Source: an uncultured Planctomycetaceae bacterium
GTDB lineage: Bacteria; Planctomycetota; Planctomycetia; Pirellulales; Lacipirellulaceae
NCBI GenBank assembly: GCA_937860165.1
Contig: CALMBE010000108.1
Span: forward strand, 1 to 7,820
Direction of reading: 5' to 3'
DNA length: 7,820 nt
The translations under genes and the position numbers were made by a program. Each line of letters starts with the position of its first letter. Position 1 is the stretch's first letter. The notes beneath the pieces were generated by a model. The model had not been told where the DNA came from. It saw nothing but the letters and a program-made list of their open reading frames with translations, and did no database searches. Below are positions 1-5,461 of this stretch, in pieces.

Positions 1-46
1 CCAATAATCCATACCACACGAATACTAAACGAAATCGAAGTGCCAT
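1..46 (-). CDS. Start of an unidentified gene, cut by the left window edge
   Basis: An ATG at 46-44 begins a reading frame that stays open to the window edge and encodes MALRFRLVFVWYGLL (15 codons seen). A purine-rich GGGAG (rc of 52-56) lies about five bases before the ATG, which is good spacing for a ribosome binding site. The start is 28 bases after the stop of the preceding exported protein on the same strand, with no visible terminator between, so the two are probably co-transcribed. The basic-then-hydrophobic N-terminus would fit a signal peptide or a first membrane segment. With only 15 residues the product cannot be named, and a chance ORF start remains possible. Confidence 0.5.
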   Translation of the reverse strand, partial: MALRFRLVFVWYGLL

Positions 47-74
47 CACTGCTCCCTCTTCTCGCGTGCGAGAT

Positions 75-686
75 TTAGTTGACATGGAACTCGAAAGAAG
101 AACTTACTCGCGGCAACTTGCGCTCATCCGGGATTTCTTTGAAGCCCGCATCCAGGAAACGCTGACCGAATGGTTCGGCGGCAATATCCACCTTGTAATG
201 ACCCCTGGGTAGTTTACCCGTTGGAATGATCGCAAAATGGCGGGTTAAAACTTCTTCAACATGCGGAATGAATTCATATCTTACTCGGATAGTATTGTGG
301 TCTCTCACGACTTTCGTTAGATGAACGTAATTATTGGAAGCCAGATCAAAAAACACAATCGACGTGTCGCGCCCTTGTTGGAACGATTTAGAAGGCGGCT
401 GTTTTCCGGTTATGACCGCGTGGGCATTATTCAGGGCCTCCTGTCCTGTTCCTGCCACGGCAAATGCAGGGCCCGCCTTGGCCGTCCACGTACCGAAACC
501 ATGCTTCGCTCTAATTTCCTGCATCAGTGGGTATTCGGACTGTGCGCCCTCCAACTCAAAAATATTGATGGTCCCCGGCATACTGTCCGCCCAGATTTCA
601 CTGAGCGGAATTTCCATCGGTTCCTCGGCGTAGCTGATAGAGCAGCAGAAAACAAACGCCAACAGCGCAAGCAATCGAGTGAACAT
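75..686 (-). CDS. Exported hypothetical protein, 203 aa
   Basis: Function is not recognised. I place the start at the ATG at 686, not at the GTG four codons upstream (698), because an AAGGTGG sequence lies eight bases before the ATG and overlaps that GTG. From this start the protein has a classic Sec signal peptide: MFTR, a hydrophobic stretch LLALLAFVFCCSIS, and a likely cut after residue 20 (SYA|EEP). The mature part, about 183 residues, has no further membrane segment. Residues about 105-125 and 130-180 alternate hydrophobic and polar residues, and the C-terminus contains a LPRGHYKVDI stretch, suggesting a small secreted beta-rich domain; that is inference only. It follows the WYL regulator by 154 bases and precedes another start by 28 bases, so it may lead a short operon running off the left edge. 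Confidence 0.75.
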   Translation of the reverse strand: MFTRLLALLAFVFCCSISYAEEPMEIPLSEIWADSMPGTINIFELEGAQSEYPLMQEIRAKHGFGTWTAKAGPAFAVAGTGQEALNNAHAVITGKQPPSKSFQQGRDTSIVFFDLASNNYVHLTKVVRDHNTIRVRYEFIPHVEEVLTRHFAIIPTGKLPRGHYKVDIAAEPFGQRFLDAGFKEIPDERKLPRVSSSFEFHVN

Positions 687-694
687 AGAAATCG

Positions 695-701
695 CCACCT
701 T
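695..701 (-). promoter_or_regulatory. Ribosome binding site that sets the start of the 203-aa gene
   Basis: On the minus strand this reads AAGGTGG, close to the complement of the 16S rRNA 3' end. It sits eight bases before the ATG at 686 and overlaps the alternative GTG start at 698, so the ATG is the better start. Confidence 0.6.
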
Positions 702-781
702 CCGTTCCGAGAAGTTGTGATCGCCCAGACAGGCATTCTCCCGCAGGTCGTGAGTAATTGCAAGTATTAAAGTCCTTGGAG

Positions 782-808
782 TTTCTAGAAAAAGGCCTTT
801 GCTAGCAA
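782..808. repeat. Three overlapping perfect 10-bp palindromes
   Basis: Three perfect 10-bp palindromes run head to tail: TTTCTAGAAA (782-791), AAAGGCCTTT (791-800) and TTGCTAGCAA (799-808). They cover 27 bases in the 154-base spacer between the WYL regulator and the exported 203-aa protein. They have no loops, so they are unlikely RNA hairpins and look more like dimeric-protein binding sites or chance. A run of five T on the minus strand (rc of 789-793) follows the middle palindrome. No good -35/-10 pair was found in this spacer. Confidence 0.5.
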
Positions 809-840
809 CACTGCTTTCAACAAGTCCGACAAATCTGCAA

Positions 841-1818
841 CTACCGGGACTCCGCGTAAATACGTTGCATGTTAGTAACGCGCCGGGCGACTAATTTCCG
901 AAGTTTCGCGGGACGCAATACCTCGGCTTGATCACCGTAGCCGAGGATCCACCACGCGATCTCATTCAGACCGGAGACATGGGCGTGGTAGTCGAGTCGA
1001 CCGTCGTCGCGCCACTCGAGTTGTTGGGTCTTGTGCCACAAGACTTCGGCGACGTTCTGGGCCACGAGCGGTTCAAATCGTATCACGACATGCTGATCGG
1101 GCCCAGTTTCAGGAATTAAGTGCCAGGCGTTGCCCAGATAACTCTCCAAAGTGAAAGTTTTCGGCAAGGCATATTTTTCCTTGAGAGGCAGTAGCTCCTG
1201 GATGCGGCTCAAATTGAACGTGCGGGTTTCAGAGTGCAGCGAACTACGCCCTATCGCATACCAGCTTCTCCCGCTGAACAACAATTGGTAGGGGCGGAGT
1301 TTGGTACTGATGGTCTCCCACTCGGTGAGGCTGGCGTACTTGATCCGTACGACGTGACGGTGGGTGATCGCGTTGACCAACTGTTGATAAAACTCGCGTT
1401 TATCTTCCAGCGGACTTACTTGGTTCATGGCAATTTGGATTGCTCGCGAGATGCCGCGCACTTCCTCGCGGAGGGGAGCCGGCAAGCCACTTTCGAGCTT
1501 TGCTGCCGCAAGGCGCGCTGGTTCTGAAAACGGCAGATTCTTTCCCGGCGAGTTCTTTCCCGCCAGTGCGATGAGCGAAAGTGCTTCTTCGGCAGTAAAA
1601 TTCGTGGGGGGTAAGAAGTAGGTATTCGCGATGGAATACCGATCATTTGCAGAATCGAATTTCAGCGGCACCCCTGCCTGACGAAGTGTTTCCAGATCCC
1701 GAAAAATCGTGCGGCGACTCACCCCACAGGTGTCTGCCAGCCCAGCGGCATCTTTACCTTGGCCAGCCTGCAGTGTTTGCAGAAGTTTCAGTAGTCGAGT
1801 GATACGGTTGAGATTCAT
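841..1818 (-). CDS. WYL-domain transcriptional regulator (YafY-like), 325 aa
   Basis: This is a predicted DNA-binding regulator that senses a ligand, in this family often a nucleic-acid-derived or other negatively charged ligand. The N-terminus (about residues 3-65) is a winged helix-turn-helix with the recognition region AGLADTCGVSRRTIFRDLET. The WYL domain follows (about 140-215), with SWYAIGRSS at about 185-193 and the family's R-x-F-x-x-x-R-I pattern (RTFNLSRI). The C-terminal 80 residues match the WCX extension in style (IAWWILGYGD, then VLRPAKLRKLV). Length is normal for the family. The signature triad reads Trp-Tyr-Ala rather than Trp-Tyr-Leu. I prefer the ATG at 1818 (MNLNRITRLLKLLQ) over a TTG at 1830 because it gives the usual family N-terminus. 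The start lies inside the end of the TolC-family gene and no Shine-Dalgarno is visible, pointing to translational coupling. Its targets are unknown; the TolC-family gene is the obvious candidate. Confidence 0.92.
   Translation of the reverse strand: MNLNRITRLLKLLQTLQAGQGKDAAGLADTCGVSRRTIFRDLETLRQAGVPLKFDSANDRYSIANTYFLPPTNFTAEEALSLIALAGKNSPGKNLPFSEPARLAAAKLESGLPAPLREEVRGISRAIQIAMNQVSPLEDKREFYQQLVNAITHRHVVRIKYASLTEWETISTKLRPYQLLFSGRSWYAIGRSSLHSETRTFNLSRIQELLPLKEKYALPKTFTLESYLGNAWHLIPETGPDQHVVIRFEPLVAQNVAEVLWHKTQQLEWRDDGRLDYHAHVSGLNEIAWWILGYGDQAEVLRPAKLRKLVARRVTNMQRIYAESR
1754..1818 (-). other. 65-bp same-strand overlap of the TolC-family and WYL genes
   Basis: The TolC-family stop (1756-1754) lies 65 bases inside the WYL gene, in a different frame. 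The overlapped DNA encodes the disordered tail end of one protein and the start of the winged helix of the other. Upstream of the WYL ATG the minus strand has no Shine-Dalgarno-like purine run, so reinitiation or coupling from the TolC-family gene is plausible. Confidence 0.75.
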
Positions 1819-4309
1819 TGCTGGGGCCAAGAGGTCGAAGTCGAGTCGACGGACTGCCGAGATCGGCAGAAAGTTCTCGCAGCGGATTGGTTCCCGCTGT
1901 GGCGGGGCTCAGTTCTTGGGGAAGCGTGTCGGAACTAAAAACGATCTCCTGCTGGGGGGAACTACGGAACGGATTGTCGCCGGTAGATGCTGTCGCTGGC
2001 TGTCGGAGTTGGTTGGCCGGGGTGATCGGAGATTCTTCGGCCACTGCATACCCGACGGGTGTAATGGGTGTAGTTGTAGACTCACTGATGACTGGCGAAT
2101 AACCGGTCGAAAAAATGTTCTCTGTCTCGGGGAACGATGTCAAATCAATCCCTGAATTCCCAGTGCTAGTTTCGCCACTGGTAGGATCAACGGCATCTGG
2201 GAGTGGTAAAGTTTCTCGGGTGTTTTCGTTGGGAAGGATTGCTGGGGTTGGACTGTGTATAAACTCGCTGGATAGACCACCCCCAACCTCGGAAAGCCCA
2301 GTCCGTTGTCCAACCGGGCCCTGGCTGAACACGTTAGGCCGCGTGGTGCCGTAATTGATCATGGTACTCGCATCACGATGTCGAGCCCGACGGAGGGCGT
2401 CGAAGTACGCCTTGCCTGGCCAAGGTCCTTCCGCGAGGTACACGCCATTGTACTCCAGCAGTGATCCTTTACGGTAATGTGCTCGCATTATAGCACGGTT
2501 GTAATCGACAAGCGAACGGAAATAGGCACTTTCAGCCTCGGCCCGACGGCGCTGGGCATCCAGCAACAGATCGATCGGAACTCGACCGGAATCGTAAACG
2601 GTTTTCACCGCGTCGACTTCGTCTTGACTGGCTACGCGGCGATTGAAATTGGTCTGCAAGTTTAGGAAGTTGAAATCTATGTCACGGATGGCATCAGTGA
2701 GTTGGTGCGAAACTTCGAGTTCCAAGTCTTCCAGCACAGCTTTTTCCCGCGCTAAGAGCAACTGATGATGGCGTACACCAGCCAGGGCCCGGCGGAAGCC
2801 GATTGGCATAGTGAACTGCATGCCCACTTGCCACTCTTGGTAGTCGCCGGTTGAAAGGCTTTCATAGGCATTCGAACCCGGATTGAAGGGATTCACGCCA
2901 TTGGGCTCACTGCGGAGCAGGTCTTCCCCAGCGCCGAGGAAGCGGTAAGTTCCCGACGCATCCAAGCGTGGCAGGAGATTGTTCTTGGTGGCAATCAATT
3001 CCAGTTCGCGTCGTTTGATTTGCCATTTTTGATTGCGAATTTCCGTGCGACGGGAAAGTGCTTCGCAATGGATCGTAACCCAATCGAAGTCGATCTTGGC
3101 GGTCGTCGGTTCGTCGATTGGACGGATCAGGCGACCATCGGTGGCGGCCAATCCCATCATGTAGCGTAAGCGATTCTCGACACGGAACAGATTCGTAAGC
3201 GCTGCCTCGGCCTGGGCTCGGAACAAGAAGTATTGCGACCGGGCTTGGGCTTCTTTGTCTGCTTCGCCACCCTGGGTTCCTACCCCTTTGAGCGCTTTCA
3301 CTTTGAGCCAAGTTTCCAGGGCACTATCCCGACCGATCTTGCGAGCGTCGAGATCGCGGTAGGCAAAATACAATTCCCAGTAAGCATCTTCCACATCGCG
3401 CATCAGGTTCCGGATTCCCTCTTCAAAATCCGCCAAGGCAATGTCGTAACGAATCCGTGAGATCAGCACGCCGTCGATCTGCTGGTTAACCCCCCCAGCA
3501 GCTTGCTGGAAAGAACTAAAACCGGCGATCCGGTTGTATTGGGTCCCTGCACCCTGCAACAGAGGTTGATTGAAAGTCGCTTCGAGATTAGTAAAGAAAT
3601 CGCCCGCGGTGATCCGGCTGCCGTTGTTGTTGAAATCATAGAAGATGTTATGACGCATCCCGAACGTGCTACCGTTGGCAGTGTTCTTCGTGAGTCCGAC
3701 GCTATAATTATTGAGGTCCTGAGCGAACTGAGGTGCAAAAAAGTCTCCCAATCCCATCACGCCGAAATTCTGGGGACGATCGTTCTTGCTCCAAGTGGCT
3801 GTGGCATCGAGCTGCGCATCGAATTCCGCCAGTGCTGATTCCACGCCAGTTCCGCTGAAGGGACTTCCCGTTCCGGTGCCGTTGCCACTTTCGACCAAAG
3901 CCGGGTCAAAAGTAGTAATCGCGTTGGCGCTTCCTTGTTGGAGCGATTCGGGTGTCGAAAGGGCAATGTTGCTGCCACTGTCTGAAATTCGACCCCCCAG
4001 TTGCCGAACCACTTTACTGTTGGTCAGCGTGAGGCGTGTGATTTCTTCGAGCGTGAGATCCCAAACCTCAAAATTCTCGGAATTGCTTAGCGTCAACGGT
4101 GCTTGGGCCCCCGTGACTTCCTCGATCGGCAGGGAATTGACATCGGGATATTCGATGTCGGTGGCCACATTGCGATAGTGCGATAGATCCCCCTTGCCAA
4201 AGATATTGCCATCTTCGGCAAAGAAAAATGGCTGCGCCGGTTTGCACCCCGAAATCAGGGTCAACACGCACAGGCCCAACGAAAGGGATTCTCGTATCTG
4301 CCGGTTCAT
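1754..4309 (-). CDS. TolC-family outer-membrane efflux lipoprotein, 851 aa
   Basis: This is a predicted outer-membrane channel of the TolC/OEP family, the exit duct for tripartite efflux or type I secretion. Residues 1-22 form a lipoprotein signal with lipobox LISGC (lipidated Cys22). The OEP core spans about 80-635: a first helical segment (EEITRLTLTNSKVVRQLGGR), a strand-rich barrel region around 165-255, long amphipathic helices around 275-390, and a second repeat around 405-610 containing YDSGRVPIDLLLDAQRRRAE, typical of the final OEP helix. Residues about 640-851 are a Ser/Thr/Pro/Gly-rich, probably disordered tail not found in TolC of proteobacteria, making the protein nearly twice the usual 450-500 residues. 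AGGA at 4321-4318 lies eight bases before the ATG, supporting the start. No membrane-fusion protein, RND or ABC transporter lies in the window, so its partners are unknown. The last 65 bases, including the stop, overlap the WYL regulator gene. Confidence 0.9.
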   Translation of the reverse strand: MNRQIRESLSLGLCVLTLISGCKPAQPFFFAEDGNIFGKGDLSHYRNVATDIEYPDVNSLPIEEVTGAQAPLTLSNSENFEVWDLTLEEITRLTLTNSKVVRQLGGRISDSGSNIALSTPESLQQGSANAITTFDPALVESGNGTGTGSPFSGTGVESALAEFDAQLDATATWSKNDRPQNFGVMGLGDFFAPQFAQDLNNYSVGLTKNTANGSTFGMRHNIFYDFNNNGSRITAGDFFTNLEATFNQPLLQGAGTQYNRIAGFSSFQQAAGGVNQQIDGVLISRIRYDIALADFEEGIRNLMRDVEDAYWELYFAYRDLDARKIGRDSALETWLKVKALKGVGTQGGEADKEAQARSQYFLFRAQAEAALTNLFRVENRLRYMMGLAATDGRLIRPIDEPTTAKIDFDWVTIHCEALSRRTEIRNQKWQIKRRELELIATKNNLLPRLDASGTYRFLGAGEDLLRSEPNGVNPFNPGSNAYESLSTGDYQEWQVGMQFTMPIGFRRALAGVRHHQLLLAREKAVLEDLELEVSHQLTDAIRDIDFNFLNLQTNFNRRVASQDEVDAVKTVYDSGRVPIDLLLDAQRRRAEAESAYFRSLVDYNRAIMRAHYRKGSLLEYNGVYLAEGPWPGKAYFDALRRARHRDASTMINYGTTRPNVFSQGPVGQRTGLSEVGGGLSSEFIHSPTPAILPNENTRETLPLPDAVDPTSGETSTGNSGIDLTSFPETENIFSTGYSPVISESTTTPITPVGYAVAEESPITPANQLRQPATASTGDNPFRSSPQQEIVFSSDTLPQELSPATAGTNPLRELSADLGSPSTRLRPLGPSNESQPYHSTTETSANTAGWPR

Positions 4310-4483
4310 GATGAAATTCCTGGTGTCGAACGCTTGCCGGTCACAGACCAGTCAGCAATCGAACCACCGTTGGGTGATAGTGAACTATCGCAAGCGGAGC
4401 CGACTATTTGCACGTTGCTAGCAGCCTTCGCTTGCTTCCCCCCCACCGGACCGACGATCTCGATGTCGCGCCGTCATCTCCAT

Positions 4484-4511
4484 AAAGTAAGCGCGCACAC
4501 TGTCGATACAA
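4484..4511 (-). promoter_or_regulatory. Weak candidate promoter for the TolC-family gene
   Basis: On the minus strand a TTGTAT (-35-like, 4511-4506) and a TACTTT (-10-like, 4489-4484) are separated by 16 bases. Both boxes deviate from consensus, and the choice rests mainly on spacing and position upstream of the gene. Confidence 0.22.
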
Positions 4512-4540
4512 TCGGTACAACGGTTATCGTCTGCGCAATC

Positions 4541-4553
4541 GTCAAACTTTGAC
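4541..4553. promoter_or_regulatory. Perfect palindrome GTCAAA-C-TTTGAC, possible operator
   Basis: A perfect six-base inverted repeat around one central base lies in the leader of the TolC-family gene, about 30 bases upstream of the candidate -35 box. Its size suits a dimeric regulator. The WYL regulator encoded at the end of the same unit is one candidate binder, but nothing in the sequence proves it. Confidence 0.35.
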
Positions 4554-4601
4554 AATGCTGTGAAGATTGAATTGCACAGCTAGCAATGCCTGCGACGGGC
4601 T

Positions 4602-5075
4602 CTATACATGCATGCCAGAAAAGCCGGTCAGATCAGAGAGTCGCTCGATGGTTCCGAGCTCGGAAGTCCGCTGAGAAAGTTGGCCAGCTGCAATGAAGCG
4701 ATCGAATTCGATAGCCACGGCCCGCTCCACGCAACGAGCAAGCCACTTCTCGACTTCGGGCGAGGTGCCGTGGCAGGTCTTCCTAACCAGCTGGATATTT
4801 AGATCGACCCGCTCCGTTAAAAGATCACTCGCGTCGGTGACTACGATTCCTTCAAACTCGAAGCGAACCATCCCTTCGATTTCGCTATTGGCTAGCCGGA
4901 AGACGCAGCGGGCGTTGTAGAGATAGTAACTCCGCTGGGGATCCGCGTTCTCCAGGGCGGCGGCGATTCGTTGCTGTCGTGCCCGATAGACTTCCGAGGC
5001 ATCCAGCGGTGTATCGAGCCTGCCGATCAATCGCAGCGGTAAACAATCGAAGGCGATCTCAACTGCCGAGGCCAT
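4602..5075 (-). CDS. Conserved-looking hypothetical protein, 157 aa
   Basis: Function is unknown. From memory the N-terminal pattern (EIAFDCLPLR, then a pair of short hydrophobic strands) and the YYLYNARCVFRL segment resemble a small planctomycete-specific hypothetical family; this was not checked by search. There is no signal peptide or membrane segment, so it should be cytoplasmic. Residues about 50-95 read as beta strands (SYYLYNARCVFRL, GMVRFEFEGIVVTD) and residues about 107-135 as helix (EVEKWLARCVERAVAIEFDRFI). Four cysteines occur at 11, 57, 101 and 115, without metal-site spacing. I chose the ATG at 5075 rather than the TTG at 5102 because AAGGA lies nine bases upstream of it. The gene sits alone between two gene-free stretches, so context gives no role. 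Confidence 0.82.
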   Translation of the reverse strand: MASAVEIAFDCLPLRLIGRLDTPLDASEVYRARQQRIAAALENADPQRSYYLYNARCVFRLANSEIEGMVRFEFEGIVVTDASDLLTERVDLNIQLVRKTCHGTSPEVEKWLARCVERAVAIEFDRFIAAGQLSQRTSELGTIERLSDLTGFSGMHV

Positions 5076-5084
5076 GCCAAAAAT

Positions 5085-5089
5085 TCCTT
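5085..5089 (-). promoter_or_regulatory. Ribosome binding site that sets the start of the 157-aa gene
   Basis: The minus strand reads AAGGA here, nine bases before the ATG at 5075. It lies inside the nine-codon extension that a TTG start at 5102 would add, so the shorter protein is favoured. Confidence 0.55.
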
Positions 5090-5133
5090 TTTCCAAGCTC
5101 AAGCGGTTCTATTCAACTTTCGATTTCGGAAAG

Positions 5134-5161
5134 CCCGCGAATCACGCGAAGCGGCGCGAAT
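5134..5161. repeat. Left outer arm of the inverted-repeat element
   Basis: Begins CCCGCGAATCACGCGAAG and ends GCGCGAAT. It is the inverted partner of 5407-5434, with two mismatches at the CG/AA step between these two blocks. Confidence 0.8.
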
Positions 5162-5260
5162 CAAGAGTTGCTGTGCTAGTTCAGACCAATTCAACCGATG
5201 GTTCCATCATAAACTAAGGCCTGAATGATTGAAACAATTCGGTGGCATGAAAAATGGGAC

Positions 5261-5296
5261 GCGGATGAACGCCGATTTAGCTGATTTACACGGATG
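5261..5296. repeat. Left inner arm of the inverted-repeat element
   Basis: Starts GCGGATGAAC and contains GATTTAGCTGATTTACACGG, a short internal near-repeat. It is the diverged inverted partner of 5365-5400. Confidence 0.6.
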
Positions 5297-5364
5297 TTGC
5301 GAGGCGAACGTGTTCGTATTGAAGTACTCTGAAGGGAGTCAATTGCATATCAATGAAAACTACC

Positions 5365-5400
5365 TATCCGCGAAAATCCGTCAAATCCGTGTTCATCACC
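5365..5400. repeat. Right inner arm of the inverted-repeat element
   Basis: Read on the minus strand it contains GATGAACACGGATTTGACGG, matching the left inner arm with about ten differences over 36 bases. It lies only six bases from the right outer arm. Confidence 0.6.
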
Positions 5401-5406
5401 AATTTC

Positions 5407-5434
5407 ATTCGCGCTTCTTCGCGTGATTCGCGGG
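5407..5434. repeat. Right outer arm of the inverted-repeat element
   Basis: Inverted copy of 5134-5161, identical at 26 of 28 positions. It ends at the run of six A that precedes the end of the 664-aa gene. Confidence 0.8.
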
Positions 5435-5456
5435 AAAAAATCGGCTTTCTCGATCC
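5435..5456 (-). terminator. Possible weak terminator of the 664-aa gene
   Basis: On the minus strand, five bases after the stop codon, GGATCG (5456-5451) can pair with CGATTT (5443-5438) over a seven-base loop, and the stem runs into six T (5440-5435). Two of the six pairs are G-U, so the stem is weak; only position and the T run favour it. Confidence 0.28.
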
Positions 5457-5461
5457 GCATC

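Larger units (their letters stand above)
4310..4601 (-). other. Leader/promoter region of the TolC-family gene, no gene seen
   Basis: This 292-base stretch lies between the 157-aa gene and the TolC-family gene. I see no credible coding sequence. It holds a perfect 6+1+6 palindrome (4541-4553), a weak sigma70-like promoter (4484-4511), a GCAAGCG/CGCTTGC inverted repeat (4390-4396 with 4429-4435) that could form a leader hairpin, a GATAG/CTATC hairpin with a TGAA loop around 4376-4389, and an ATTGC/GCAAT repeat (4571-4575 with 4583-4587). The AGGA ribosome binding site at 4318-4321 ends it. The TolC-family gene is therefore probably transcribed from its own promoter here. Confidence 0.5.
5121..5453. 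repeat. Nested inverted-repeat element filling the 5076-5461 gap
   Basis: This gene-free stretch contains two sets of inverted repeats. The outer arms are 28 bases each, 5134-5161 and 5407-5434, matching at 26 of 28 positions in inverted orientation; both carry the core CGCGAATCACGCGAAG. A GAAAGCC (5129-5135) and GGCTTTC (5443-5449) extend the relation outward, with an extra eight bases on the right. The inner arms are 5261-5296 and 5365-5400, which match at roughly 26 of 36 positions and contain repeated GATTT and CGGAT words. Spacing between outer and inner arms is unequal (99 bases left, 6 right). No transposase is present. From general knowledge, words like these occur as dispersed intergenic repeats in several environmental phyla; a non-autonomous or decayed element is the best guess. 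Confidence 0.75.

Noticed and set aside
321..770. Plus-strand frame of 149 codons over the exported 203-aa gene
   Set aside because: It is antisense to a better-supported gene with signal peptide and ribosome binding site, and its sequence is Arg/His/Cys-rich as expected of a shadow frame.
991..1850. The 11-mer GTCGAGTCGAC occurring at 991-1001 and 1840-1850
   Set aside because: Both copies lie in coding sequence, are short, and are made of the common TCGA/GTCG words; a shared operator is not supported.
2907..3838. Several 75-134 codon frames on both strands within the TolC-family gene
   Set aside because: All are shadows of the long OEP-family coding sequence; none has a recognisable domain or credible start.
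4418..4483. A 21-codon minus-strand frame in the TolC-family leader, possible leader peptide
   Set aside because: Composition is Arg/Gly/Glu biased, there is no ribosome binding site, and no attenuator-like terminator follows.
4549..4554. Perfect plus-strand TTGACA that might be a -35 box
   Set aside because: No -10 box follows at suitable spacing and there is no plus-strand gene for it to drive; it is half of the palindrome at 4541-4553.
5229..5426. A 65-codon plus-strand frame within the repeat element
   Set aside because: It is made almost wholly of the inverted-repeat arms (ADLADLHG and SAKIRQIRVH come from the inner arms), a common source of spurious ORFs, and lacks a supporting ribosome binding site.
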